This document shows, piece after piece, positions 46,091 through 57,227 of a DNA stretch of 64,000 nucleotides; position 1 is the stretch's first letter; every line of letters begins with the position of its first letter. Below the pieces are notes generated by a model. It worked only from the letters and a program-made list of their open reading frames with translations, ran no database searches and was not told the origin of the DNA. The translations under genes were made by a program, and so were the position numbers. This DNA is from Adiantum capillus-veneris. Its lineage: Eukaryota; Streptophyta; Polypodiopsida; Polypodiales; Pteridaceae. The stretch spans positions 70,805,410 through 70,869,409 of the forward strand of contig CM043960.1 in NCBI GenBank assembly GCA_014529385.2. Reading direction: 5' to 3'.

Positions 46091-46749
46091 ATGGCGGAGG
46101 ATGTGAATCTCAAGATTGAGAAGTTCAATGGCAAAACATACCAACATTGGAAGATGCAGATTGAAGACTATCTCTACTAGAAGGACCTTTATTTTCCACT
46201 AGACAGTCTTGCAAACAAGCTTGCAACAATGGCGGATGAAGCATGAATTGTCCTTGACGAAAAGGCATTAGGAACAATCCAGCTAATCTTTGCGTCAACG
46301 GGGGCCTTCAACGTTTTGGAGATGAAGACCACGAAGGACTTGATGGAGTCACTTGATGGCCTCTACGAGAAACCATCGGTATCCAATAAGGTATTTCTCA
46401 TGAACCGCTTTTTCAATCTAAAGATGGTAGAGAATGGTTCCGCTGCAGAACACCTAAATGACTTTAACACCAATATAAGTCGGTGAAAATCAATTTTGAT
46501 GATGAAGTGAAAGCTCTCTTTATAATATCGTCTCTACCAGATAGTTGGGACAGCTTTGTGATGGATGTAAGTAATTCTATCTCTGGCACAAATACTCTTA
46601 AGTTTGATGATGTTGTGGGTGTTCTCCTGAGCGAGGAAATGCGAAGGAGAAGCACAGGAGAATCATCGAGTGCTGGATTGTCAGTGGAAACAAGAGGATG
46701 GCCTAAGGAAAGGTTCAAAAACCAAAAGGGTCATGATCGCTCAAGGTAG
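46091..46749 (+). pseudogene. gag of E4
   Basis: An ATG at 46091 begins MAEDVNLKIEKFNGKTY, the typical copia gag start (substrate-like FNG...W). Stops follow within 30 codons and again near 46246 and 46484; a frame change is needed before the segment with SLPDSWDSFVMDVSN. This family forms the copia particle. Non-functional. Confidence 0.8.
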
Positions 46750-46752
46750 AGC

Positions 46753-47211
46753 ATGTCACGCACAAAGTCAGTTCTTAAATGTTGGAACTATGGCAAGAAG
46801 GGCCACGTGAAGAAGGATTACTGGTCCAAGAAGAAGAAGGAGTTGGATTCTCAAGACAACAAGCCAACATCAAAGGCCAATGTGGGAGGTAAAGTAGAGC
46901 AAGATGCTCTAATTCTCTCATTAGACAATGTGTCTAATTCCTGGATAGTAGATTTTGGGGCTTCATTCCATGCAACACTGCACAAGCAGCATTTCCAAGA
47001 TTACACCAAGGTAATTTTTGGAGTTGGATTCTCAAGACAACAAGCCAACAAGAAGAAGAAGGATTTGGATTCTCAGGACAACAAGCCAACATCAAAGGCC
47101 AATGTGGCAGGTAAAGTAGAGCAAGATGCTCTAATTCTCTCATTAGACAATGTGTCTAATTCCTGGATAGTAGATTTCGAGGCTTCATTCCATGCAACAC
47201 CGCACAAGTAG
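46753..47211 (+). pseudogene. zinc knuckle and duplicated protease region of E4
   Basis: CWNYGKKGHVKKDYW at 46783 is a CCHC knuckle with two of its cysteines changed to tyrosine. Then SNSWIVDFGASFHAT (46936), where the active-site D-S-G has become D-F-G. A 222-base tandem duplication repeats the linker and this motif at about 47065-47205, with the second copy D-F-E. The duplication keeps the frame open, but neither copy has a working active site. Confidence 0.8.
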
Positions 47212-47250
47212 ATTGACAAGATTACCAAAGGTAATTTTTGGTATGTATAC

Positions 47251-48417
47251 TTGGGAGATAATGAAGCTTGTGAAATTGTCGGCAAAGGTATAGTTTGTGT
47301 AATAACCACTGACGGAAATGAATGGAAGCTTAAAGATGTTAGTCATGTTCCTTCTCTTCATAAAAATTTATTCTCTACAGGACAATTGGATGATGAAGGT
47401 CACAACATTGCATTCGGATGGCAAGCGTTGGAAGATCTCAAAGGGATCTTTGTTGGTTTCCAAAGGAGAAAAGGTTGGTACACTTTACTTGTGTACTTCT
47501 AGCATGCAACGGCCTTCAACTTATGCAACGGCTGTAGAAGTTGATAGTGCGGTGTGGTACTATCAGCTTATCCATATGAGTGCCAAAGGAATGCAAATCC
47601 TTCAATCAAAGAAGCTTCTATCAGGTTTGAAAGAAGTGGACTTAGAGTTCTGTGAAGATTGTGTTTATGGTAAACAAAAGGGGGTAAAATTTCAAAAAAC
47701 AAAAAATGAAAGAAAAAATATAAAACTTGAGTTAGTTCATTCTGATGTTTGGGGTCCTACAAGTACACCATCACTTGGTGGATCATTGTACTATGTAACA
47801 TTCATAGACGATGCGTCTAGGAAAACATGAGTTTATGTAATGAAGGATAAATCACATGTGTTTTTCATATTTCAAAGGTGGAAAGCCTTTGTGGAGAATG
47901 AAACAGTTACCAAGGTTAAATGCCTCAAATCCGACAATGGAGGTAAGTATTTCAGCCAAGATTTTGAAATCTTTTGTGCTAGCAATGGAATTCAGAGGCA
48001 AAGGACAACCCCAAGGATACCTCAAAAAAATGGCATTTTTGAAAGGATGAACAAACAATCATGGAGCGAGCACAAATCATGCGGCTACATGCAGGCCTAC
48101 CGCTTGAGCTTTGGGTATAAGCAGTAAGTAGGTATGTGTATTTAATCAACCAGGCACCCTCAACAGCATTGGATAGGGGAGTTCTAGAGGAGGCATGGAA
48201 AATCGGTGAATTATGCCACATAGATAGAAGCCTAAGATCAAAGCGAGATGCAAAGTCCAAAAAGTGTTTCTTCATTGGCTATGGTGAAGGTGACTTTGGG
48301 TATCACCTATGGAATCCTAAAGATGGTAAAATATTTAGAAGTAGGGATGTAACTTTCAATGAAAAACATTATGTACAAAGATTACTTGGAAAGAAAACAA
48401 ACAAAATAAGCAAGTGA
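47251..48417 (+). pseudogene. integrase of E4
   Basis: A decayed GAG-pre-integrase block (YYQLIHMSAKGM) is followed by CEDCVYGKQK and the core: D in VHSDVWGP, D in KSDNGGKY and E in NGIFERMNK, the D,D,E triad of copia integrases. Breaks occur at 47828 and 48125. The C-terminal part (KCFFIGYGEGDFGYHLW, 48262) ends at 48417. Confidence 0.85.
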
Positions 48418-48455
48418 TGAGTACATGGTGCTTGAGGATGGTGAAGACCTAGGGA

Positions 48456-49365
48456 GTGCAAACAGTGACAACGTACAACAACGTCAACAAAATGAGGAGC
48501 CTCACCCAAAGATCTACAAGAGCAAGTAGACCTCCAAAAAGGTTTATTCCTTCCTTCAACCATCTCTTGATCTCAAATTCTGGAGAGATGGAATCATACG
48601 AGAAAGCTATGCAACACAAATCCAAAGAAGAATGGACAAACAACATGCATGTGGAGATGGACTCATTACATCACAACCAAACATGGGAGTTGGTTGAGTT
48701 ACCTAAAGGTAAGCAGGCACTTCAAAACAAATGGGTGTTTAAGCTGGAGAAAGAAGAAGGTGGGAAGAAAAGGTGCAAGTCTAGGCTTGTGGTAAAAGGG
48801 TTTTCTCAAAAGAAAGGTATTGACTTCAATGAAATATTTTCTCCTATTGTAAAAATGAACTCAATTAGGCTTGTCTTAAGCCTTGTGGTTGCTCATGATT
48901 TAAATATTGATCAAATGGATGTAAATACAACATTCCCTTACGGAGACTTAGAGGAGAAAAATACATAATTCAACCAAAGGGATATGAAGTAAAAGGTAAG
49001 GAGAAAATGGTTTGCAGATTAAAGAAGAGCTTGTATGGTTTAAAGCAACCATCAAGATAATTGTACTTGAAGTTTGATCGATGGATGTTGGATCATGGAT
49101 TCACAAGATGCAACTCTGATCATTGCGTCTACACAAAGAATTTGGGAGATGGGAAGTTCATCATCCTAATGTTGTATATTGAATACATGCTGATTTCAAG
49201 TGCTAACATGTAGGTCTTCAAAGACCTAAAAGAGAAGCTTTCTAAATCTTTTTCAATGAAAGATTTAGGTGCTGCAAAGAGGATACTTGGTATGAAGATA
49301 TCAAGGGATAGGACGAAGAAGAAATAAAGCTATCTCAAGAGGATTACATCAAGAAGGTACTAGAA
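48456..49365 (+). pseudogene. reverse transcriptase of E4
   Basis: NNQTWELVELPKG-like start near 48675, then NKWVFKLEKEEGG, RLVVKGFSQKKGIDFNEIFSPIVKM and DQMDVNTTFPYGDLEE, the copia RT order. The catalytic YVDD is changed to YIEY near 49180. Frame breaks at 48966 and 49208. Non-functional. Confidence 0.85.
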
Positions 49366-49374
49366 AGGTTTGCA

Positions 49375-50130
49375 ATGCAAAATACGAAAACGGTTTCTAC
49401 ACCTTTGGCTGGTCACTTTAAACTAACCAAAGATATGTGTCCAAAGATAGAAGAGAAGATAGCCTATATGTCTAAAGTTCCATATGCTGTAGTAGTAGGT
49501 TCTCTTATGTATGCTATGGTATGGACAAGGCCAGACATTGCACATGCAGTGGGAGTTGTAAGTAGGTTCATGGACAACCCAGGTAAAGAGCACTGACAAG
49601 CTGTGAAGTGGATACTTATGTATCTGAAAGGGACAACAACAAATGCTTTGTATTTTGGAGGAACTGATAATTTTCTTCAAGGGTATGCTGATGCAAATAT
49701 GGCAAGTGACAAAGATACTTGAAGGAGCACTATTGACTATGTCTTCACAGTTGGAGGCACAACAGTAGGTTGGGCTTCAAAGCTACAGAAAGTGGTCTCA
49801 CTTTCTTCCACGGAAGCAGAGTATGTAGCAATGACAGAGGCAAAAAAACAAATTCCGTGGATTCATAGATTCTTAGAAGAGCTTGGATTCAAACAAGAGA
49901 ATTGTGTCTTGTACAGTGATAGCCAAAGCGCTATCCATTTTGCAAAGAACTCGGCCTTTCATTAAAGGACAAAGTACATTGAGGCGAGATATCACTTCAT
50001 ACGCACAATTTTGGAAGAGGGACAGCTAAAGCTAGGAAAGGTGCATACAAGTTAAAATCCTACAGACATGTTTACAAAGGTGGTCAAAAAGGAGAAGTTG
50101 AGCTTTCGCTCATCTTCAACTGGCATTCAA
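49375..50130 (+). pseudogene. RNase H of E4
   Basis: Includes GSLMYAMVWTRPDIAHAVG (49498), then SLSSTEAEYVAMTEA and LYSDSQSAIHFAKN, typical copia RNase H motifs. Stops at 49594, 49720 and 49964. Confidence 0.85.
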
Positions 50131-50185
50131 GGATAAGAAGCTAGGATGGAAAGCAGTCATAGGTTTGGTTTGGAGATCAATCTTC

Positions 50186-50196
50186 AAGTGGGAGAT
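50186..50196 (+). other. polypurine tract of E4
   Basis: AAGTGGGAGAT directly before the 3' LTR start TGTTAAGTATGG. Confidence 0.85.
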
Positions 50197-50656
50197 TGTT
50201 AAGTATGGAGTCTGATTTACCCCTTGTTTTTTTTGTGTTAAAAACACACATTTGTAAGGCCCCTGTTATGAGGAGAAGCCATCCTGCATGAAAAAAAATC
50301 ACTCGCCAGAAACCAAAATTTTCACTACCAGTCTTGAGAAAATCTTGAGATGTCTTTGCCGGAATTGTATGGCCAGATGGTGCCCAGAAAGTGGTCGGAA
50401 AATGTCCGGTTGGTTGGTCGGTAGGCCGGTGGCCGGTAGTCAATGGCCGATGGCCAAATTCAAATCGGACTTGTCTTCTCAAGGGCGTTCACACATGGGC
50501 ACATGGGAGGTGGTGAGTTCATGAGAGTGAAGCAAGGCGGGAGATCTATTAAGGGTATAATCCCTTTGTAACCTACTTCTGGTTTGAAGTACTAAAGCCA
50601 TTGAGTGGCTTCTTTCCCATGGATGTAGGCCACATTGGGTGAACCACGTATATTGT

Positions 50657-50740
<84 letters not shown>

Positions 50741-50821
50741 ATCTCTCGTGTGTGAAAATTTGTCATTCCATATTAACTAAGATACTCAAATATCTATTTA
50801 GCTGCATCCTATTTCCTAACA
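50197..50821 (+). repeat. 3' LTR of E4
   Basis: 625 bases, TGTTAAG...CCTAACA. Contains a GGCCGGTGGCCGGTAG-type stretch near 50420 and a CT microsatellite at 50659-50737. Confidence 0.85.
50659..50737 (+). repeat. (CT)n microsatellite in E4 3' LTR
   Basis: Pure CT run of 79 bases, absent from the short 5' LTR. Confidence 0.97.
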
Positions 50822-51448
50822 ATATTTCCATATGCTCTTGTTCGTTATAGCAAAAGGCCTATGTTGGTCTTTAAGCTTTGGAATGGAGGTCACCTTGAGC
50901 AGTGGAATCAAGCATGTCATCATGATGGAAGCAAGCCTACAATCAGAGAGTTTCCGCACACATCTGGAACTGTACAATAGTTCATAGACACCATTTTGCC
51001 AATCTGCATCGCTCTTCTGCAGACAATGAAATTCGTGCATAGTCACAATGTCATTCACAACGATCTACACACTAGAAATATTCTACTACATTTTGGCAAG
51101 CGAGGAGTGTATGATGGGATTGCGGACTGTGGACAAAGTACACCATCAACATTTCCCAAGCTGCCAAATCTCAACCCTCAAACTAGAGCTCAATTTGAGC
51201 GAGATTATCCATGGATTGTCCTTGAAAATATCAGCACCAATCCTCCTCCTTTCATGGAAGCATCTGAGATATATAGTCTCTCATATATTCTTAATCGCTT
51301 GGTTGCATGTATTCCAGAGCCCTCTGAGGTTCTCAAGTGTGAATTTTTACAAAATGTCAACAAACATCTCGCCACTGGAAAATTCTCCAAACCCTTAGAT
51401 AGGCTTAAAATATGGGATTTTAAGCCTTTGTTTGAATGGAGCCCATAA

Positions 51449-51840
51449 TGTTGGCTATCATGTTGTAACCAAATTTGGCTTGATTCCTGTTGATGATTAG
51501 ACCAGTAATAATATTTTTTTCTATTAATGGTGTGCAATGTGTGGTGATATTTCAAAGTAGATAATTTACTCGTATTTTCAGTTATGTCTTTAAAGTTCTT
51601 CAAGTTAGGGTTTTAAAACTTGAAATACAACAGCCTAATGATCCTTTGCTTAATCACGCATTCACACAAAACATTTACAAAGAGGAAGATTCGGGTGGCT
51701 CAAGGAGATCTTAGTGCTTTGGCTGCATCCCAAGAGGACAAACCAGAACTTCAAGGGGAGCCATTGAATTAAAGGCAATGCAGACAGCTATGCCCAAATC
51801 ATTTTGTATGTAATACATTATTTTGAGTTAGTGGAAATGC
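51449..51840. other. spacer after kinase-like pseudogene, no gene
   Basis: AT-rich; no reading frame with a recognisable motif. Confidence 0.5.
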
Positions 51841-51856
51841 TAAGGCTTCCGCTCCC

Positions 51857-52336
51857 TTGAATGTTTCAAATTTGCAACACATTGTCCTTGCGAGAAACAT
51901 CCTTTCAAGATTTATTCAAGTTCACAGATCGCCACCAAATAATAATCAAGTGGCAATTTACTTTGCGCAACAATGCTATTGTTATTATGTATTGCGGGTC
52001 AAAGTAGATTGGAACGATTATCCCACTGGAGGAGGCATCGACAAAGGACGCCCAATCAAGAAGATACATGCATGGGAGGCCAATCAAGAAGACCCTCCTT
52101 GCAAAAGAGGTTACACATATTTGCTCGAAGAAACTGTAGTCGATTTGGCAAGTCAAGCCCCAGGCATGCTGCGCGCTCGTATAGCAGAGCTAGAAAGAAA
52201 GTTGGCATGGTACCAGGCAAGATATGGGCATGTAATTGAAGAAGAGATAGGCAATGCGGGTCCAAGTGATTCATTCGGCAATTCACAATTTTGTGTATTC
52301 GATCTTTTAGGGGATACAGCCCATGATTTAAATTAA
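51857..52336 (+). CDS. hypothetical ORF of 159 codons
   Basis: The frame opens at a TTG, without a clear ATG, so this may be an exon. The C-terminal third has a short coiled coil (ARIAELERKLAWYQARY) and an acidic tail. No known domain recognised. It lies 400 bases after the kinase-like pseudogene on the same strand and could be part of the same former gene or transposon. Confidence 0.35.
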   Translation: MNVSNLQHIVLARNILSRFIQVHRSPPNNNQVAIYFAQQCYCYYVLRVKVDWNDYPTGGGIDKGRPIKKIHAWEANQEDPPCKRGYTYLLEETVVDLASQAPGMLRARIAELERKLAWYQARYGHVIEEEIGNAGPSDSFGNSQFCVFDLLGDTAHDLN

Positions 52337-52527
52337 ATCTCCCAAGCTCTTTTTGTATCTTAAATCTCAAGATTTGTAACTAAAACGTCTTTTTGATATG
52401 TAAATCTCTACTTTTTGGAACAAATGAACATGTCGGATGTTGCTACAATTGTGTAAGTTTTATTCTCTCTCCCTCCCTCTTTTCAACAATGATAGAAAGA
52501 AGATGGAGACAAAGAGAGACAATGAGT

Positions 52528-52530
<3 letters not shown>

Positions 52531-52566
<36 letters not shown>
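52531..52566 (+). repeat. (GA)n microsatellite
   Basis: About 36 bases of GA repeat. Confidence 0.95.
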
Positions 52567-52571
<5 letters not shown>

Positions 52572-52630
52572 GGAGCTAAACTCCACACAGCTTTCGTATT
52601 ACAAAGTTAATTGAGAATATAGTACAAACT

Positions 52631-54042
52631 TTATAGCTCATCCGTCCCCTCAATCATAGGCACCATGTCATCAATTTCTTTGACATTTGAACATTTGGGA
52701 TCAATGTCTTCTGGGTTCGATTCCATTTCATCATCGAAGTTGAGCTCATTTGCAATTGCTTTGTGTGTTTGAAAGCGTCCGAAGCTTTCTTTAGTGGCAT
52801 GTGTGGCTAACTTTGTTGGCTTATGAATAAGTCCCATGTTACAAAATACATACACCAAGTCCATAGCTCATTTAGGACGTAATTGATTTTGTTTTTTAGC
52901 ATGCACAAAAGAAAATGAAGAACAATTTCTTTTGCAGCTACTACTTAAGGCGGAAGCAAACAATACTCTCACACCCACATGTTGAAGTTTCACTTTCTCT
53001 CCGCCGTACTCTTTCCACCAAACTGGTGCACTCATCGTCTTGATAGCATCTATATGTCAAAGATCTTCAAACATTCCTTCGTTTCTAGTATAGGCCTTTT
53101 TGTGTGTGTATGCCACATGTCCATCCACATTGCCTTATAGTTGGGCACACACTTTCTTGAAATCACTGATCACTTCATTTTTTAAAGATTGATCGTGCAT
53201 TTGGAACTTGGGATCTAAGACGAACCCTGCTCCATGTAAAGGAGTATGCAGTTGCTCCCATAGTCTTTTGACAAACAACATCATCATGGATTTCTCTTTT
53301 CCTACATAAGATGTACAGTCTTTTAACTTGCGAGAGGCTTCATGCATGTACCAGTAAACCGTCCAAAGAGAGAGGCTTCTTTGTCCACTAATCGTATCAT
53401 GTGAGTGAAGGGTCCCGTGATAGTAACAATTTTGTCTACATTTCTCCAAAAAATAGAAGAGTTTACAAGCTGATAGCATTTGGAAGCAACAGGTTCATAC
53501 TTGGGATATTTATCAAGCAAATGTCCCATCTTCTATCTGCCACTATTTCAACAAGGGTTGCTTTAACCTGTTGTAGTGTAGAGAGAACGTAATACGCTGT
53601 CGCAAAACAGGTCACACAAAAAATCTGTAATTTTTTTGTTGGGGACTTTGTTCTATATAAAGCGTAATAAAATGAGTGCTCTCTTATAAACTTCACCAAG
53701 TGGTTTGCATCTTGAAGAGTTTGCTTAATAGAAGGAACGTTTCCAGAGTCCATTAAGATCAGATTGAGAGTGTGAGCAGCACATGGAACCCATGTAACCT
53801 CTGGATACTTTGATTCAATTGCTTTATTAACTGCTTTGTAGTTAGATGCATTATCTATGACAATGGCTATCAGATTTTTAGGTCCCCATGCTCTTCTGAT
53901 CCAACGCTCATATACACCAGCAAGATATCCACTAGTTGTCTCTTTCAAGGATGTGTCGATCGCTTCAAGAAAGAGGGAACCTCTTGGACAAATCAACATC
54001 ACATTAATCAATGGTTTCTTTTGACAATTTGTCCAACCATAT
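52631..54042 (-). pseudogene. hAT-superfamily transposase pseudogene
   Basis: From high to low coordinates: GWTNCQKKPLINVMLICPRG (ends near 54042) and IVIDNASNYKAVNKAI with WVPCAAHTLNLIL form the DUF659-type RNase H-like core, with its conserved D-N-A-S-N and C-A-A-H. Next are HGAGFVLDPKF (near 53225) and the hAT dimerisation region, SAPVWWKEYG, SCKRNCSSFSFVHAKKQNQL (52900-53050) and DLVYVFCNMGL (52862). Stops and frame changes occur near 53463, 53135 and 52865. The BED-finger N-terminus is missing upstream of 54042, where a TG repeat begins. This transposase cut and pasted hAT elements; this copy is dead. Confidence 0.85.
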
Positions 54043-54366
54043 CACACACACATACACACAAACACAGATGTCACACCTCGCCCTGGAAAACCTCGTGAGA
54101 CATAGATACAACTCTCTTTTGTTTTCCCAAGTTGCCCCATGTCCCTTCAGTTTCGTCCTTCCTTGCTCTGATGTTGCCCCCCTCCTCAAAAAAATTTGCA
54201 AGTAGTTTGCCTATTACCCTCACCTACAGGCTTCATAAAATTAAAACTCTGGCACAATATACAATAGGAGCTTCCAACAGCTCTACAAAATACCTACAAC
54301 TCAAAGTGAGTAGCAAGAAGTCCTGCAGTCTAAGTGACTCACAATGGAGAGACCTCCACATAGCAT
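54043..54366. other. spacer, no gene
   Basis: Contains a CA/TG-rich stretch at 54043-54066. No coding motif. An LTR-like word, TGTCACACC, is at 54068 but has no partner in the window. Confidence 0.4.
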
Positions 54367-55927
54367 TGACCAAAAGATTGTAGATGGAAATGGTGCACAA
54401 AGTTCTCTCTAGTGCTGGGGATGCTATGGATGCAGTATGCATGTGGGCTCATAAGCTAGCTAAAACCGACAGACAACGCAAAAATATGAAAATAAAATTG
54501 AACAAAGAACTAAACAATGAACAAGAATTAAACAACAGACAGCTGATAACCACAAGCCCTCCAAGGCAGCACCCTGTACATAACAAATGACCATACAAGA
54601 CTAGTCTGGTTGCATCCAACTCTGCCCAGTCCACGATTACACAACAAGGTACAATGGGGATGTAGAGGCTACGGTGCAATGGAGAGGGTGTAGTGGGTGC
54701 AACACTAAAAACCACAATGTAACCAGGCCACATAACTACAAGGCTCACATGCCCAAATCCGCAGACAACCAAGGTGAAGTGCTCGAAGGCTAGTGCCCAA
54801 GAGTATAAGGTGGTTTAAGGCAATGGCAAGACTATGGAAAGACTCACAAAACACTGGCTAGACTCTCAAGAATTGTAGCTATATATATACACGAGACAAG
54901 GACATTGCAGGGCCACCATATATCTGCTCTGCTACCGGAAACATCTAGCCAAGTCAACTCATGGCAGCTACAATTATCTGCTAGCGGTGGCCTAGTAAAG
55001 CCACTAGTGAGTCGAGCCATTAGTCTCTTTGGACGGCCTAGCCTGCTGGCGCTGGTCCACTATCGCCTCAGCTACTATAGGATTGTTTTCGAGTAGCTCT
55101 TGCATTAGGGAAAATTTGGACTCACAAAGGGGCCTTATAAGGAGTTTGACTTCCTCTCTCATGTCCAAAACAGGCGTGCAGTAAACTTTTTGCAAATCAA
55201 CTCTAAACTTGGCAGAGATTTGGAAGTTAGAATGTACTCTTCAAGCTCTTTCTATTGATATATAGCATCCCACGAGATTCCTCATATTTTGAAAGATTAT
55301 ATTTTTGATTCTCTAGATTCTAGACGGAGTTGTCACATCACAAGAGAATCAAAAATAGAATCTTTCAAAATATGAGGAATCTCATGGCGTGCTATATATC
55401 AATAGAAAGAGCTTGAAGAGTAGATACTAACTGTCAAATCTCCGCCAAGTTTAGAGTTGATTTGTAAAAAAAAAAAATTACTGCACGCCCGTTTTGGACA
55501 TGAGAGAGGAAGTCAAACTCCTTATAAGGCCCCTTTGTGAGTCCAAATTTTCCCTAATGAATGATCTAAAAGGGGCAGCCATCGGCTAGCAAGACTCTGG
55601 ATGGTGAGTTTGGGCCACTAGTCAGTTGGATGGCCACTGGACGGCCTACCCTGGTCCACTATCACCTCGGCAACTAAATAAGTGTTGTCTAGTATCTCCT
55701 GAATGCTCTAAAAGGGGTGGCCATCGGCTTTCCACACTCTGGATGGTGAAAGCTACCTCTCTAGGCAAGGTGGTATGAGCCCCATTGTGGCTCATACCAC
55801 CTTGGGCACGTGCCCGTGTGGGCAGTCCAAGTGTGCCTAGGCACCGGGATGAAGTATGTTCCAACTGGAAGATGGTGTCCTCTAGAGAACGTCCTCTAAG
55901 GTGTCCATGTAAGTTGAATAATGTGCA
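54367..55927 (-). repeat. 3' LTR of R1, with MITE and internal duplication
   Basis: Matches the right copy but is about 0.56 kb longer. The difference is explained by a 457-base foldback MITE at 55103-55559 and a local tandem duplication of about 110-150 bases (CTGGTCCACTATCGCCTC... at 55047, again at 55650). Confidence 0.65.
55103..55559. mobile_element. foldback MITE with arms of about 200 bases
   Basis: CATTAGGGAAAATTTGG at the left end is the exact inverse of CCAAATTTTCCCTAATG at the right end, and pairing continues with few mismatches almost to the centre (about 55320). The R1 duplicate near 55700 and the other LTR near 63475 give the empty site, CTCCTGAATGCTCT or CTCCTGCATGCTCT. Flanks TGCAT and TGAAT suggest a short target duplication. 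No coding capacity. Family not named. Confidence 0.8.
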
Positions 55928-55940
55928 GATACCCGCCATT

Positions 55941-56132
55941 TGTTGGGGTATAAAGCCTAATGTGGTCGCCCAGGTAAGTGGGCGGGCCGCCAGGTATGTA
56001 CACATATTCTTTTATAAAAACTTAATAAGAACTCACTATGCTCTACACATTACAGTAGAGCGAGTTCACCATATTGTCGTACTCTTCTTCTCGCACTCTC
56101 TCTCGCGTCGCACTTCCGCTCGTACTCCTTCA
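55941..56132 (+). repeat. 5' LTR of E5
   Basis: TGTTGGGGTATAAAGCC to CTCCTTCA, 192 bases. GTATAAAG at 55948 may be the TATA box. Confidence 0.92.
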
Positions 56133-56134
56133 AC

Positions 56135-56148
56135 TGGTATCAGAGCTC
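56135..56148 (+). other. primer binding site of E5
   Basis: TGGTATCAGAGCTC, perfect Met-tRNA type, two bases after the LTR. Confidence 0.93.
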
Positions 56149-57227
56149 AGATCGAGGCTCGAGGCAGCATTTGCAGGTAGCCACAGTCACCTGCTCAGAT
56201 TGGAGTGAGATTCGACAGGCGAAGACATGGCCCCAATTCCTGTGGGAAGACTCGAACAGCTCAGTGTACTCAGAATTTCATTCTGAGGTCATCTCGGCCA
56301 CCGTTCGGCTTCAACAAAGATCTCCGCAAGCCATTTTCGACTACGGGTCTCGACGGGTGCAGATCCGACTCTGTAATTTTGGGGTTTCGGCCTACGACTG
56401 CAAGTGCTGAGGATATCTGCACTTCCAAAGTGCTGATTTGTGACTATCTATACAACGAAGGACGGCTTACAGTTCTTGGAGGTGTGTCACATACGACACG
56501 GGCGCACCTACACACAGACTGTAGGCGACATCCACCAGTTCATCAGGTAGTTTGTGTTTGCTGCTTGATATTCCAGATTTCATCCTGACATTGCAGGTAC
56601 TTCCACATGGGATGTATTGTTAGAGATGATGTATGTCTGTTGAGGGTTTGTTGGCTGTGAGTCACGCAGCAAACAACCGCCGCAGCGGTTACAACATACA
56701 GTGGGAAATTTGTGGATGTATGACTGTGTGGGAAGTCTATGTACTGTCAGATTTACTGCAGCCTTTGTTGAGGGTCGAGTGAGTTTTTATTGAGCTGGGG
56801 GATTCTCAAATGTTGAGATCCCTTCGGTGATACAGGTCTTGGAGCGATCCCTCGAGCACCCTTAGATAGGTAGCTAGGATGTATTGACTGTGAGTTAGAC
56901 AGTTGGGATTGCATCTTTGCTTTACTGCCGTTGAGGCATTGTCGCAGTCTATCATTACAGGACAGTGACAGAACAGTGACAGACAGTACAGGTGCAGGAC
57001 AGGTTTACCCACAGCTTACAGTGTTAGAGAGACAGTGGTTTTTTGAGCTGTTTTTGGTCTGTTTTTTAGTACATCAGAGCCATTTTACAAAGGAGACTGC
57101 CGAAATTTCTGCAAAATCTGAAGCTTTATTGGTTCATTTGACAGGTTGATATTGGTTCAGAGGTCAGTTTACAGGAGAAACTCTGCCGAATTTTTCCCAG
57201 GAAAGTAAACTACTGTGAAGCGTAGCT
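56149..57227 (+). other. leader of E5
   Basis: 1.1 kb untranslated stretch between primer site and gag. Contains repeated GACAGTGACAGA words near 56960. Short open frames have no motif. Confidence 0.6.

Larger units (their letters stand above)
45862..50821 (+). mobile_element. E4: decayed Ty1/copia retrotransposon
   Basis: The order gag, protease, integrase, reverse transcriptase, RNase H identifies a copia element. LTR ends are TGCTAAGTATGG/TGTTAAGTATGG...CCTAACA. The target duplication ATATT is perfect (45857-45861 and 50822-50826). The LTRs differ in length (156 against 625 bases). Many stops and frameshifts make it inactive. It lies inside the kinase-like pseudogene, sense orientation. 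Confidence 0.92.
45240..51448 (+). pseudogene. protein-kinase-like pseudogene, split by copia element E4
   Basis: If E4 and one target duplication copy are removed, one frame runs from about 45300 to 51448. It contains a glycine-rich loop LGKGCFANV (45689) followed by VYVEKI, and later a catalytic loop VIHNDLHTRNILL (51053) and IADCGQS, in place of DFG. The H-N-D-L-H-x-x-N form resembles atypical kinases. Stops at 45503, 45782 and before 50981 (after TVQ) break the frame, so it was dead or dying apart from E4. An upstream basic cluster (KRPRTEEDV) is present. I cannot name the family; a kinase-like gene carried on a transposon is also possible. Total length without E4 would be about 420 codons. 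Confidence 0.65.

Noticed and set aside
54068-54090. LTR start at TGTCACACCTCGCCC
   Set aside because: The word resembles plant LTR starts, but no partner copy, purine tract or primer site was found in the window.
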